In this document: positions 1-11,094 of the stretch, piece after piece
Layout: every line of letters starts with the position of its first letter
How positions within the stretch are numbered: the first letter of the stretch is position 1
Assembly (NCBI GenBank): GCA_032433765.1
Contig: JAVIAB010000156.1
Coordinates: forward strand, 88,431,150-88,495,149
Source of the DNA: Megaustenia siamemsis
Taxonomy: Eukaryota; Mollusca; Gastropoda; Stylommatophora; Ariophantidae
Direction: 5' to 3'
Length of the DNA stretch: 64,000 nucleotides
Program-made: the position numbers and the translations under genes
The notes under the pieces: model-generated
What the model saw: the letters and a program-made list of their open reading frames with translations, nothing else
Database searches by the model: none
Told to the model about the DNA's origin: nothing

Positions 1-644
1 TATGAGTATAACTGGAAAGTTGCCCATTAGTTCTGTGTGTTAGAGTAGCTGTTGTATCAGCTATAGAGCTGTCTACTTTATGAGTATAACTGGAAAGTTG
101 CCCATAAGTTCTGTGTGTTAGAGTAGCTGTTGTATCAGCTATAGAGCTGTCTACTTTATGAGTATAACTGGAAAGTTGCCCATTAGTTCTGTGTGTTAGA
201 GTAGCTGTTGTATCAGCTATAGAGCTGTCTACTTTATGAGTATAACTGGAAAGTTGCCCATTAGTTCTGTGTGTTAGAGTAGCTGTTGTATCAGCTATAG
301 AGCTGTCTACTTTATGAGTATAACTGGAAAGTTGCCCATTAGTTCTGTGTGTTAGAGTAGCTGTTGTATCAGCTATAGAGCTGTCTACTTTATGAGTATA
401 ACTGGAAAGTTGCCCATTAGTTCTGTGTGTTAGAGTAGCTGTTGTATCAGCTATAGAGCTGTCTACTTTATGAGTATAACTGGAAAGTTGCCCATTAGTT
501 CTGTGTGTTAGAGTAGCTGTTGTATCAGCTATAGAGCTGTCTACTTTATGAGTATAACTGGAAAGTTGCCCATTAGTTCTGTGTGTTAGAGTAGCTGTTG
601 TATCAGCTATAGAGCTGTCTACTTTATGAGTCTAACTGGAAAGT
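1..644. repeat. 78-bp tandem array, about 8.3 copies
   Basis: The unit starts with tatgagtataactgg and recurs exactly every 78 bp (starts at 1, 79, 157 and so on to 625). Copies are almost identical; the last is cut at about 644 and carries tctaac instead of tataac. The array runs off the left edge of the window. No reading frame or known element is recognisable in it. Confidence 0.97.
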
Positions 645-680
645 CAAGAGTTCTTCTAAAGTAGCCTCATCAACTGGCAG

Positions 681-3600
681 AATGTATCCTTCCTGAGAGC
701 CACTGTGGTTTTAGAGCCTATCAACCACCTACGTGAATGTATCCTTCCTGAGAGCCACTGTGGTTTTAGAGCCTATCAACCACCTACGTGAATGTATCCT
801 TCCTGAGAGCCACTGTGGTTTTAGAGCCTATCAACCACCTACGTGAATGTATCCTTCCTGAGAGCCACTGTGGTTTTAGAGCCTATCAACCACCTACGTG
901 AATGTATCCTTCCTGAGAGCCACTGTGGTTTTAGAGCCTATCAACCACCTACGTGAATGTATCCTTCCTGAGAGCCACTGTGGTTTTAGAGCCTATCAAC
1001 CACCTACGTGAATGTATCCTTCCTGAGAGCCACTGTGGTTTTAGAGCCTATCAACCACCTACGTGAATGTATCCTTCCTGAGAGCCACTGTGGTTTTAGA
1101 GCCTATCAACCACCTACGTGAATGTATCCTTCCTGAGAGCCACTGTGGTTTTAGAGCCTATCAACCACCTACGTGAATGTATCCTTCCTGAGAGCCACTG
1201 TGGTTTTAGAGCCTATCAACCACCTACGTGAATGTATCCTTCCTGAGAGCCACTGTGGTTTTAGAGCCTATCAACCACCTACGTGAATGTATCCTTCCTG
1301 AGAGCCACTGTGGTTTTAGAGCCTATCAACCACCTACGTGAATGTATCCTTCCTGAGAGCCACTGTGGTTTTAGAGCCTATCAACCACCTACGTGAATGT
1401 ATCCTTCCTGAGAGCCACTGTGGTTTTAGAGCCTATCAACCACCTACGTGAATGTATCCTTCCTGAGAGCCACTGTGGTTTTAGAGCCTATCAACCACCT
1501 ACGTGAATGTATCCTTCCTGAGAGCCACTGTGGTTTTAGAGCCTATCAACCAGCTACGTGAATGTATCCTTCCTGAGAGCCACTGTGGTTTTAGAGCCTA
1601 TCAACCACCTACGTGAATGTATCCTTCCTGAGAGCCACTGTGGTTTTAGAGCCTATCAACCACCTACGTGAATGTATCCTTCCTGAGAGCCACTGTGGTT
1701 TTAGAGCCTATCAACCAGCTACGTGAATGTATCCTTCCTGAGAGCCACTGTGGTTTTAGAGCCTATCAACCAGCTACGTGAATGTATCCTTCCTGAGAGC
1801 CACTGTGGTTTTAGAGCCTATCAACCACCTACGTGAATGTATCCTTCCTGAGAGCCACTGTGGTTTTAGAGCCTATCAACCACCTACGTGAATGTATCCT
1901 TCCTGAGAGCCACTGTGGTTTTAGAGCCTATCAACCACCTACGTGAATGTATCCTTCCTGAGAGCCACTGTGGTTTTAGAGCCTATCAACCACCTACGTG
2001 AATGTATCCTTCCTGAGAGCCACTGTGGTTTTAGAGCCTATCAACCACCTACGTGAATGTATCCTTCCTGAGAGCCACTGTGGTTTTAGAGCCTATCAAC
2101 CACCTACGTGAATGTATCCTTCCTGAGAGCCACTGTGGTTTTAGAGCCTATCAACCACCTACGTGAATGTATCCTTCCTGAGAGCCACTGTGGTTTTAGA
2201 GCCTATCAACCACCTACATGAATGTATCCTTCCTGAGAGCCACTGTGGTTTTAGAGCCTATCAACCACCTACGTGAATGTATCCTTCCTGAGAGCCACTG
2301 TGGTTTTAGAGCCTATCAACCACCTACGTGAATGTATCCTTCCTGAGAGCCACTGTGGTTTTAGAGCCTATCAACCAGCTACGTGAATGTATCCTTCCTG
2401 AGAGCCACTGTGGTTTTAGAGCCTATCAACCACCTACGTGAATGTATCCTTCCTGAGAGCCACTGTGGTTTTAGAGCCTATCAACCACCTACGTGAATGT
2501 ATCCTTCCTGAGAGCCACTGTGGTTTTAGAGCCTATCAACCACCTACGTGAATGTATCCTTCCTGAGAGCCACTGTGGTTTTAGAGCCTATCAACCACCT
2601 ACGTGAATGTATCCTTCCTGAGAGCCACTGTGGTTTTAGAGCCTATCAACCACCTACGTGAATGTATCCTTCCTGAGAGCCACTGTGGTTTTAGAGCCTA
2701 TCAACCACCTACGTGAATGTATCCTTCCTGAGAGCCACTGTGGTTTTAGAGCCTATCAACCACCTACGTGAATGTATCCTTCCTGAGAGCCACTGTGGTT
2801 TTAGAGCCTATCAACCACCTACGTGAATGTATCCTTCCTGAGAGCCACTGTGGTTTTAGAGCCTATCAACCACCTACGTGAATGTATCCTTCCTGAGAGC
2901 CACTGTGGTTTTAGAGCCTATCAACCACCTACGTGAATGTATCCTTCCTGAGAGCCACTGTGGTTTTAGAGCCTATCAACCACCTACGTGAATGTATCCT
3001 TCCTGAGAGCCACTGTGGTTTTAGAGCCTATCAACCACCTACGTGAATGTATCCTTCCTGAGAGCCACTGTGGTTTTAGAGCCTATCAACCACCTACGTG
3101 AATGTATCCTTCCTGAGAGCCACTGTGGTTTTAGAGCCTATCAACCACCTACGTGAATGTATCCTTCCTGAGAGCCACTGTGGTTTTAGAGCCTATCAAC
3201 CACCTACGTGAATGTATCCTTCCTGAGAGCCACTGTGGTTTTAGAGCCTATCAACCACCTACGTGAATATATCCTTCCTGAGAGCCACTGTGGTTTTAGA
3301 GCCTATCAACCACCTACGTGAATGTATCCTTCCTGAGAGCCACTGTGGTTTTAGAGCCTATCAACCACCTACGTGAATGTATCCTTCCTGAGAGCCACTG
3401 TGGTTTTAGAGCCTATCAACCACCTACGTGAATGTATCCTTCCTGAGAGCCACTGTGGTTTTAGAGCCTATCAACCAGCTACGTGAATGTATCCTTCCTG
3501 AGAGCCACTGTGGTTTTAGAGCCTATCAACCACCTACGTGAATGTATCCTTCCTGAGAGCCACTGTGGTTTTAGAGCCTATCAACCACCTACGTGAATGT

Positions 3601-5583
3601 ATCCTTCCTGAGAGCCACTGTGGTTTTAGAGCCTATCAACCACCTACGTGAATGTATCCTTCCTGAGAGCCACTGTGGTTTTAGAGCCTATCAACCACCT
3701 ACGTGAATGTATCCTTCCTGAGAGCCACTGTGGTTTTAGAGCCTATCAACCACCTACGTGAATGTATCCTTCCCGAGAGCCACTGTGGTTTTAGAGCCTA
3801 TCAACCACCTACGTGAATGTATCCTTCCTGAGAGCCACTGTGGTTTTAGAGCCTATCAACCACCTACGTGAATGTATCCTTCCTGAGAGCCACTGTGGTT
3901 TTAGAGCCTATCAACCACCTACGTGAATGTATCCTTCCTGAGAGCCACTGTGGTTTTAGAGCCTATCAACCACCTACGTGAATGTATCCTTCCTGAGAGC
4001 CACTGTGGTTTTAGAGCCTATCAACCACCTACGTGAATGTATCCTTCCTGAGAGCCACTGTGGTTTTAGAGCCTATCAACCACCTACGTGAATGTATCCT
4101 TCCTGAGAGCCACTGTGGTTTTAGAGCCTATCAACCACCTACGTGAATGTATCCTTCCTGAGAGCCACTGTGGTTTTAGAGCCTATCAACCACCTACGTG
4201 AATGTATCCTTCCTGAGAGCCACTGTGGTTTTAGAGCCTATCAACCACCTACGTGAATGTATCCTTCCTGAGAGCCACTGTGGTTTTAGAGCCTATCAAC
4301 CACCTACGTGAATGTATCCTTCCTGAGAGCCACTGTGGTTTTAGAGCCTATCAACCACCTACGTGAATGTATCCTTCCTGAGAGCCACTGTGGTTTTAGA
4401 GCCTATCAACCACCTACGTGAATGTATCCTTCCTGAGAGCCACTGTGGTTTTAGAGCCTATCAACCACCTACGTGAATGTATCCTTCCTGAGAGCCACTG
4501 TGGTTTTAGAGCCTATCAACCACCTACGTGAATGTATCCTTCCTGAGAGCCACTGTGGTTTTAGAGCCTATCAACCACCTACGTGAATGTATCCTTCCTG
4601 AGAGCCACTGTGGTTTTAGAGCCTATCAACCACCTACGTGAATGTATCCTTCCTGAGAGCCACTGTGGTTTTAGAGCCTATCAACCACCTACGTGAATGT
4701 ATCCTTCCTGAGAGCCACTGTGGTTTTAGAGCCTATCAACCAGCTACGTGAATGTATCCTTCCTGAGAGCCACTGTGGTTTTAGAGCCTATCAACCACCT
4801 ACGTGAATGTATCCTTCCTGAGAGCCACTGTGGTTTTAGAGCCTATCAACCACCTACGTGAATGTATCCTTCCTGAGAGCCACTGTGGTTTTAGAGCCTA
4901 TCAACCAGCTACGTGAATGTATCCTTCCTGAGAGCCACTGTGGTTTTAGAGCCTATCAACCAGCTACGTGAATGTATCCTTCCTGAGAGCCACTGTGGTT
5001 TTAGAGCCTATCAACCACCTACGTGAATGTATCCTTCCTGAGAGCCACTGTGGTTTTAGAGCCTATCAACCACCTACGTGAATGTATCCTTCCTGAGAGC
5101 CACTGTGGTTTTAGAGCCTATCAACCACCTACGTGAATGTATCCTTCCTGAGAGCCACTGTGGTTTTAGAGCCTATCAACCACCTACGTGAATGTATCCT
5201 TCCTGAGAGCCACTGTGGTTTTAGAGCCTATCAACCACCTACGTGAATGTATCCTTCCTGAGAGCCACTGTGGTTTTAGAGCCTATCAACCACCTACGTG
5301 AATGTATCCTTCCTGAGAGCCACTGTGGTTTTAGAGCCTATCAACCACCTACGTGAATGTATCCTTCCTGAGAGCCACTGTGGTTTTAGAGCCTATCAAC
5401 CACCTACGTGAATGTATCCTTCCTGAGAGCCACTGTGGTTTTAGAGCCTATCAACCACCTACGTGAATGTATCCTTCCTGAGAGCCACTGTGGTTTTAGA
5501 GCCTATCAACCAGCTACGTGAATGTATCCTTCCTGAGAGCCACTGTGGTTTTAGAGCCTATCAACCACCTACGTGAATGTATC
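681..5583. repeat. 55-bp tandem array, 89 full copies
   Basis: The unit starts with aatgtatccttcctgagagc and recurs every 55 bp from 681 to 5576, where a partial copy ends. Copies are nearly identical. The commonest variant has cagctacg for cacctacg, at about 1551, 1716, 1771, 2376, 3476, 4741, 4906, 4961 and 5511. Single differences occur near 2218 (catg), 3269 (atat) and 3773 (cccg). The very low divergence indicates recent amplification or homogenisation. The spacing of the variants suggests a higher-order duplication (see findings). Confidence 0.97.
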
Positions 5584-5593
5584 TCTCTGTCAA

Positions 5594-6030
5594 TTACAGG
5601 AGTAGTGCAAGGACCAGAGAAGACCTCTATTGGCTGTCTTCGTTTACCTCACAAAGGTTTTTGAAACAGTGTGCAGAGCAGGTCTATACAGGGTACTGGA
5701 AAATGTAGGCTGCCCTCCTACATTACTTAGGATGATCAAGCCCTTTCACAACAATATGTCTGTCACCATCCAGTTCGACGGTAGATCTTCTCACCTGAAA
5801 AGAGATGTATCCTTGCCTCTACTAATAATTTAATCATATTTGTTGCTGCCCTTCTACACAATGCGTTTGAAACCGTCTCTGAAGACATCTACATCCATAC
5901 AACATCTGATGGCTCTTTATTCAATCTAGCACGTCTGAGGTCAAAATTTAAAATGTCTGAGACCCTGATCAAAGAGCTTCTATTTGCTGATGATGCAGCA
6001 CTGGTTGCTCACAATGAATCCATCCTGTAG
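5594..6030 (+). pseudogene. L-A reverse transcriptase core fragment
   Basis: The frame from 5630 reads motif A-like 'VFVYLTKVFETV', then 'LENVGCPPTLLRMI' and 'NNMSVTIQFDGRSS'. This is the usual order around RT motif A and the following helix in this LINE family. After a break near 5820 the reading resumes with 'DGSLFNLARLRSK' and ends in 'LIKELLFADDAALVAHNE' at about 5965-6018. FADD is the catalytic motif C. The first catalytic Asp of motif A (normally the D of F-x-D-L-T-K-A-F-D) is replaced by Tyr and the last by Glu, so the enzyme could not work. The QGC motif normally found between A and C is lost at the break. Translation would stop at 5831-5833. Confidence 0.85.
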
Positions 6031-7183
6031 TCAATGATGCAGCACTGGTTGCTCACAATGAATCCATCCTGCAGTCAATGATGCAGCACTGGTTGCTCAC
6101 AATGAATCCATCCTGTAGTCAATGATGCAGCACTGGTTGCTCACAATGAGTCCATCCTGCAGTCAATGATGCAGCACTGGTTGCTCACAATGAGTCCATC
6201 CTGCAGTCAATGATGCAGCACTGGTTGCTCACAATGAATCCATCCTGTAGTCAATGATGCAGCACTGGTTGCTCACAATGAATCCATCCTGTAGTCAATG
6301 ATGCAGCACTGGTTGCTCACAATGAGTCCATCCTGCAGTCAATGATGCAGCACTGGTTGCTCACAATGAATCCATCCTGCAGTCAATGATGCAGCACTGG
6401 TTGCTCACAATGAATCCATCCTGTAGTCAATGATGCAGCACTGGTTGCTCACAATGAATCCATCCTGTAGTCAATGATGCAGCACTGGTTGCTCATGATG
6501 AATCCATCCTGTAGTCAATGATGCAGCACTGGTTGCTCACAATGAATCCATCCTGTAGTCAATGATGCAGCACTGGTTGCTCATGATGAATCCATCCTGT
6601 AGTCAATGATGCAGCACTGGTTGCTCATGATGAATCCATCCTGTAGTCAATGATGCAGCACTGGTTGCTCATGATGAATCCATCCTGTAGTCAATGATGC
6701 AGCACTGGTTGCTCACAATGAATCCATCCTGTAGTCAATGATGCAGCACTGGTTGCTCACAATGAATCCATCCTGTAGTCAATGATGCAGCACTGGTTGC
6801 TCACAATGAATCCATCCTGTAGTCAATGATGCAGCACTGGTTGCTCACAATGAATCCATCCTGTAGTCAATGATGCAGCACTGGTTGCTCATGATGAATC
6901 CATCCTGTAGTCAATGATGCAGCACTGGTTGCCCACAGTGAGTCCATCCTGCAGTCAATGATGCAGCACTGGTTGCTCACAATGAGTCCATCCTGCAGTC
7001 AATGATACAGCACTGGTTGCTCACAATGAATCCATCCTGCAGTCAATGATGCAGCACTGGTTGCTCACAATGAGTCCATCCTGTAGTCAATGATGCAGCA
7101 CTGGTTGCTCACAATGAGTCCATCCTGCAGTCAATGATGCAGCACTGGTTGCTCACGATGAATCCATCCTGTAGTCAATGATT
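5995..7183. repeat. 44-bp tandem array inside L-A, 27 copies
   Basis: ctggttgctcac recurs every 44 bp from 6001 to 7145. The first copy continues directly from the LINE FADD motif (gctgatgatgcagcactgg) and encodes AALVAHNESILQSM. The last copy continues into the downstream LINE frame (attgacaatctaac). The unit is therefore a piece of L-A ORF2 that has been multiplied in place. Because 44 is not a multiple of 3, the frame is lost from copy to copy. Variants include cacaatg/catgatg and ctgcag/ctgtag, and they occur in blocks. Confidence 0.93.
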
Positions 7184-7805
7184 GACAATCTAACTAGATC
7201 ATGTGATTTAATCTCCCAGTCAATAAGTATACAGAAGACAGTGGTGCTTTAATAAGGTGTAGCCAGTCCCACAGCTATATCATTAAATAACACACCATTT
7301 AATCTGTGAGAAAGTTCACCTATCTTGGTTCTATGGTCACAACCACTGTCTCCCTTGAAGAGGAAATAAATTCCCAAATCGGAAAGGCAGCTTCCACATT
7401 TGATAAACTTAAAGATAAAGCATGGGCTAACACCAAATTAACACTCAGGACTAAGATTCAAATTTACCAAAGTTGTGTGCTTATACACTTCTATACGGAT
7501 CAGAAACTTTGACTACCTATGTAGGGCAGGAGTAAAGATTAAACAGCTTTCATGTACGTTACCTTCACAAGATAATGAAGATCAAATGGCAGGAGAATGT
7601 AACCAACTCTAATGTCTTACAATGAACCAAACTCCCATCCATCATGGCAACACTTCGCAGTCAAAGACTAAGGTGGCTGGGTCATGTAAGAAGAATGGCA
7701 AACATTTGTATTCCCAAACAAATATTGTCTATCTATCTATCTATATCTATATCTATTGACCTTTCGAGCCGTAACCGGCCCATAGGGCGTAGACCAAGAT
7801 ACACC
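7184..7805 (+). pseudogene. L-A ORF2 thumb and connection fragment
   Basis: The frame at 7306-7512 encodes 'KFTYLGSMVTTTVSLEEEI' and then 'IGKAASTFDKL' and 'LRTKIQIYQSCVL'. This is the standard block that follows the RT palm in these LINEs. Further on (7644-7700), 'RSQRLRWLGHVRRMA' is the classic C-terminal block, followed by 'IPKQIL'. A TCTA/TATC microsatellite (7728-7762) is then inserted before 'RNRPIGRRPRY' (7769-7805). The sequence breaks off at the insertion point of the antisense LINE L-E. Frameshifts near 7510 and 7600 show decay. Confidence 0.85.
7728..7762. repeat. TCTA/TATC microsatellite within L-A
   Basis: This is a run of tcta and tatc units about 35 bp long. It lies within the LINE frame, between sequences that are normally adjacent in the ORF2 C terminus, so it arose after or during decay of L-A. 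Confidence 0.9.
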
Positions 7806-9945
7806 TTCTCCTATATGAATTTTTGTTCTAGCAGTTTTCTTTTAAAGATATTTTATCAAATCTCGCCATCTGTCTCTGTTCTGTGCAAGCAGTTCTATCT
7901 CATTGAGGGAGCCGATTCCTGCTGCTCTTGCCTCTCTCATCAATGTTCTTCTCAGTGTCTCCCTGGGTCTTCCTCTTTTTCTTTTTCCTGTTGTTTCCCA
8001 TATGAGGGCTTGCTTTGCTATTCGATTATTATCTCTTCTCATCACATGTCCAACGTATGACCATCGTCTTTTCTTTATTACTGAAGATATTAGTGGTTGA
8101 TTGGCGATTTCTCTAATTTCCTCGTTTGTTTTGAATTCGTTCCATTCTATACCAAGTATTTTCCTTAGACATTTATTTTCGAATGCGTTCAACTTTGTTT
8201 CTATATCTCTTGTTGTTTTCCAGCTTTCACACGCATACGTAAGGGTTGATAGTACATTTGATTTGAATAGTCTAAGTTTTGTGTTTGTGCTAATGAGTTT
8301 TGATTTCCACAACTTTTCAAGGCTTCTGAAAGACATTGCTGCTTTAGCCAGTCTGATTCTAATTTCTTTGCTCGTATCCCCTTCTCGATCAATGTGACTT
8401 CCAAGATAGATAAAGTGATCGATCTCTTCTACTGGTTTGTTTTCCATGTATATTTTGTCACTTGTTGGAATTAAACTTTTCATGACTTTAGTCTTTTCAT
8501 GATTGACCTCAAGCCCAATTTTGCTGGCTATTGATGATAGTTCATTTGTGTTTTCCTGCATCGTTTTTATCTGACTGCTGATGAGAACTATGTCATCAGC
8601 AAAGTCGAGGTCCTCCAAATGGTCTCCTTGTATCCATTCGATGCCTTTATTACCAGTGCAGCATTTCTTCATTATGAAGTCCATAACAATTCCAAATAAC
8701 AAGGGCGATAAAATACATCCTTGTTTAACCCCAGTTTCTATTGGGAAACATTCGCTCAGTCCTTCCTCTGTTCGAACTGCACATGTGTAACCATCATACA
8801 TGTCTTTGATAATATTTATGATTTTTGATGGTAAACCATATTGCTTCAGAATTTTCCACAAAGAATCTCTATGAATACTATCAAATGCTTTTTTGAAGTC
8901 GATGAAGTTAAGTACAAAAGGTTTTTGCTTTTCAATGTGTTCCTCCAATATAAGTCGTAGAGTGAAAATGTGGTCAAGACAGCTTCTCCCTTTTCTAAAC
9001 CCAGCCTGTTCTTCACGCATTACTGTATCTATTGAATCCTTTATTCTATTTAGGATGATTTTACAGAATAACTTTGAGGCAACTGACAAAAGTGTCACGC
9101 CTCTCCAGTTGTTACAATCTCTAAGATTGCCCTTTTTTGGGATCTTAACAATGATTCCTTTTTTCCATTTATGAGGCGTCTTCTCTGTTTTCCAAATGAT
9201 GTTGAACATTTTTTGGAGATGTATTAAATTATGGCTATCAATTGCCTTGAGGATCTCAGCTGTTAACTTATCCTCTCCAGCAGCCTTGTTATTGGTCATT
9301 AGCTTTAAGGTGGTTTCTATTTCGCTCAAGGTGAAGTCATCTAAATTTACATCTAATTCTGCTGCTGGTGTTTCAGCTTCAAAATCTATTAAACTGTGAG
9401 GTAGTGGACGGTTAAGAATTTCTTTGAAGTGTTCCGCCCAACGGGCTTTTATGTCTGCGCTTGTTGTTAGCATTAATCCAGATTTGTCTAGAATTGGTGT
9501 TCCACTGGATGTGTAGGTGTTTGTCAGCATCTTTTGTACAGTATAGAGAGTTCTGCTGTCTCCTGTAATTGCAGCTGTCTCTGCTTTCTCTGCCAAGTTG
9601 TCTATATAAGCTCTTGTATCTCTTCTTGCCGAACTTTTCACTTTGTTGTCTAATTCTTTGTATGTTGCTTTTGCCAGAACCTTTCCAAGATCTGTCTTTA
9701 CATTAGTCACGGCTCTCTTTGCTTCTCTTCTTTCTTTGATGTATTTCCATGTGGTGTCTGAGATCCAAGCTCGTTTTTCCATTTTCTTCAGTCCGGCACT
9801 TGCTTCTGCTGCTGTCATTAGTATTTTGCTCTGTGAGTCCCACATTTCATTGATATCTAAGTCTATTTCACCGAGTGCTGAATAACAATTACTTAGCTCT
9901 ATGTTAAACTTTTCCTTTATGGCTTACAAATATTGTAAGGCGAAC
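7806..9945 (-). mobile_element. RTE-like LINE L-E, 5'-truncated, inserted antisense in L-A
   Basis: A minus-strand LINE copy of about 2.1 kb sits between two pieces of L-A that would otherwise be nearly contiguous (RPIGRRPRY before it, KGRPVLRYKD after it). It contains the RT and C-terminal part of ORF2 but no apurinic-like endonuclease domain. Its 5' end, near 9930-9945 on this strand, is cut within the frame, as expected for incomplete target-primed reverse transcription. The 3' untranslated part after the stop at 7842 is at most about 35 bp. No unambiguous target-site duplication could be read. Its long open frame shows it is much younger than L-A. Confidence 0.85.
7842..9923 (-). CDS. LINE ORF2 reverse transcriptase (L-E), endonuclease part missing
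   Basis: This is the longest real open frame in the window. From the Met at 9845 it encodes 667 residues. The same frame stays open upstream to 9923 and still reads LINE sequence (FNIELSNCYSALGE), so the Met is internal and the protein is 5'-truncated. The N-terminal 150 residues are the basic helical linker. RT then follows: 'IVKIPKKGN' (232-240), 'EEQAGFRKGRS' (278-288), motif A 'FIDFKKAFD' (314-322), 'GVKQGCILSPLLF' (372-384) and catalytic FADD (415-418). 'YLGSHID' (480-486), 'YVGHVMRR' (597-604) and 'GKRKRGRPRE' (620-629) are the usual C-terminal blocks. All catalytic aspartates are present and no internal stop is seen. Best match by memory is the RTE-like group. With the endonuclease missing, this copy cannot move by itself. 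Confidence 0.9.
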   Translation of the reverse strand, partial: AIKEKFNIELSNCYSALGEIDLDINEMWDSQSKILMTAAEASAGLKKMEKRAWISDTTWKYIKERREAKRAVTNVKTDLGKVLAKATYKELDNKVKSSARRDTRAYIDNLAEKAETAAITGDSRTLYTVQKMLTNTYTSSGTPILDKSGLMLTTSADIKARWAEHFKEILNRPLPHSLIDFEAETPAAELDVNLDDFTLSEIETTLKLMTNNKAAGEDKLTAEILKAIDSHNLIHLQKMFNIIWKTEKTPHKWKKGIIVKIPKKGNLRDCNNWRGVTLLSVASKLFCKIILNRIKDSIDTVMREEQAGFRKGRSCLDHIFTLRLILEEHIEKQKPFVLNFIDFKKAFDSIHRDSLWKILKQYGLPSKIINIIKDMYDGYTCAVRTEEGLSECFPIETGVKQGCILSPLLFGIVMDFIMKKCCTGNKGIEWIQGDHLEDLDFADDIVLISSQIKTMQENTNELSSIASKIGLEVNHEKTKVMKSLIPTSDKIYMENKPVEEIDHFIYLGSHIDREGDTSKEIRIRLAKAAMSFRSLEKLWKSKLISTNTKLRLFKSNVLSTLTYACESWKTTRDIETKLNAFENKCLRKILGIEWNEFKTNEEIREIANQPLISSVIKKRRWSYVGHVMRRDNNRIAKQALIWETTGKRKRGRPRETLRRTLMREARAAGIGSLNEIELLAQNRDRWRDLIKYL

Positions 9946-10422
9946 TTAAGGACAGAAGAGACCAAAAGGCAGACCAGTGCTGAGATATAAGGATCTTTGC
10001 AGGACTTCCTTGAGGGAATTCTCTATCAGTGAAAGAAACTAGAAGGATTTGGCTGCAGATATAAGGATGTTTGCAGGGCTTCCTTGAGGGAATTCTCTAT
10101 CAGTGAAAGAAACTGGGAGGATCTGGCTGCAGATATAAGGATGTTTGCAGGGCTTCCTTGAGGGAATTCTCTATCAGTGAAAGAAACTGGGAGGATCTGG
10201 CTGCATATCATAGCACATGGAGAACACAAATAAAAAATGGCACAGCAACATTTAAGGCAGTGTTCATGTCAAATTGAGAAGACAAAAGGCGCAGGTGAAA
10301 GGAGATGAGGCCTAGCACCAGAAATACATCTTGTTCATTCTGTGGTTGGATCTGTCTGTCTAATATTGGTAGATTCAGCCATGAGAGATGCTGTTCAGTA
10401 AAACAGCATCCAGCATAAGACA
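9946..10422 (+). pseudogene. L-A ORF2 C-terminal tail with Cys/His cluster
   Basis: L-A resumes here after L-E: 'KGRPVLRYKDLCRTSLREFSI' and 'ERNxKDLAAD' match the usual last blocks of this LINE. After a three-copy 74-bp duplication (9983-10204) it continues with 'WRTQIKNGTATFKAV'. It ends with 'TSCSFCGWICLSNIGRFSHE' followed by RCC, which is the Cys/His finger-like end of ORF2 (Cys-x2-Cys, then His and Cys). Stop codons interrupt it (for example near 10280). Finding this piece on the far side of L-E is the proof that L-E is a nested insertion. Confidence 0.8.
9983..10204. repeat. 74-bp tandem triplication within the L-A C terminus
   Basis: agatataagg recurs at 9983, 10057 and 10131, so three 74-bp copies lie in a row. 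The unit encodes 'RYKDxCRxSLREFSISERNW' followed by EDLAAD, a normal single-copy block of the LINE C terminus. Copies 2 and 3 are closer to each other than to copy 1 (tctttgcaggac versus tgtttgcagggc). Confidence 0.93.
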
Positions 10423-10549
10423 TTAATATTTAAAAATCTACTGACTTATCATGATTGCTTCCTACCAACCATCTGTCAAAAAACAAAAGCCAATATAACT
10501 TGTCCACACTGGTAGTTTATCTGTCCTGTGTGTTCACAGAAGCTTATCT

Positions 10550-10900
10550 ATAATGTATGTTAGATGTAGTTTTTCCGTATGGTATGTCAGTTGTAGCTTG
10601 TACATGTTGTAGCTTGTACATACTGTCTGTTAGTTGTAGCTTGTACATACTGTGTGTTAACTGTAGCTTATACATGCTGTGTGTTAACTGTAGCTTGTAC
10701 ATACTGTGTGTTAACTGTAGCTTGTACATACTGTGTGTTAACTGTAGCTTGTACATACTGTGTGTTAACTGTAGCTTGTACATACTGTGTGTTAACTGTA
10801 GCTTGTACATACGGTGAGTTAGTTGTAACTTGTACATACTGTGTTAGTTGTAACATGTATATACTGTGTGTTAGTTGTAACTTGTACATACTGTATCTTT
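10550..10900. repeat. 27-bp tandem array, about 12 copies
   Basis: The unit is built around gtagcttgtacatactgtg and has period 27, with degenerate edges (tagatgtagt, ttgtaacttgtac). Because 27 is a multiple of 3, all frames stay open over most of it (MYKLQLTHS repeated on the minus strand). That is a trivial effect of the period and not evidence for a gene. Confidence 0.93.
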
Positions 10901-11048
10901 GTTACAGCTTTTCTAAAGGTGTTGGGTTGTTGTTTATTCATACTCTTGATTTCTTTGTTCTCTGACTATTTCTCATTTCACATTTCATCTGTTTATTTTC
11001 AACAATTTTAGATTAAATCTAATGTTTTGAGTGTGACAGCTTTGGTTT

Positions 11049-11094
11049 CATTATTGATGACTCTGTTATTGATGACTCTGTTATTGATGACTCT
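11049..11094. repeat. 15-bp triplicate (attgatgactctgtt)
   Basis: Three tandem copies of a 15-bp unit follow the word tttcatt. A very similar, more diverged triplicate preceded by the same tttcatt lies at 12839-12885. The two bracket 1.7 kb of unrelated sequence. Confidence 0.85.

Larger units (their letters stand above)
5594..10422 (+). mobile_element. LINE copy L-A (non-LTR retrotransposon ORF2), split and expanded
   Basis: Three separated blocks on the + strand are colinear with one LINE ORF2. They are RT motifs A to FADD (5594-6030), the thumb and connection region (7184-7805) and the extreme C terminus with a Cys/His cluster (9946-10422). They are separated by a 44-bp tandem array (5995-7183) and by an antisense LINE insertion (7806-9945). 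A TCTA/TATC microsatellite at 7728-7762 also sits inside the frame, between an 'IPK..L' block and an 'RPIGRRPRY' block that are normally close together. The 5' part, with the endonuclease and RT palm start, is missing. The copy is dead: it has many frameshifts and stops. The clade is not resolved; the C-terminal zinc-knuckle-like tail and the 'LTKxFxTV' motif A are the best guides. Confidence 0.85.

Noticed and set aside
681..5583. Possible CRISPR array, because of a long regular repeat with short period
   Set aside because: The 55-bp units are contiguous and near-identical with no variable spacers, and the window is eukaryotic. It is a plain tandem array.
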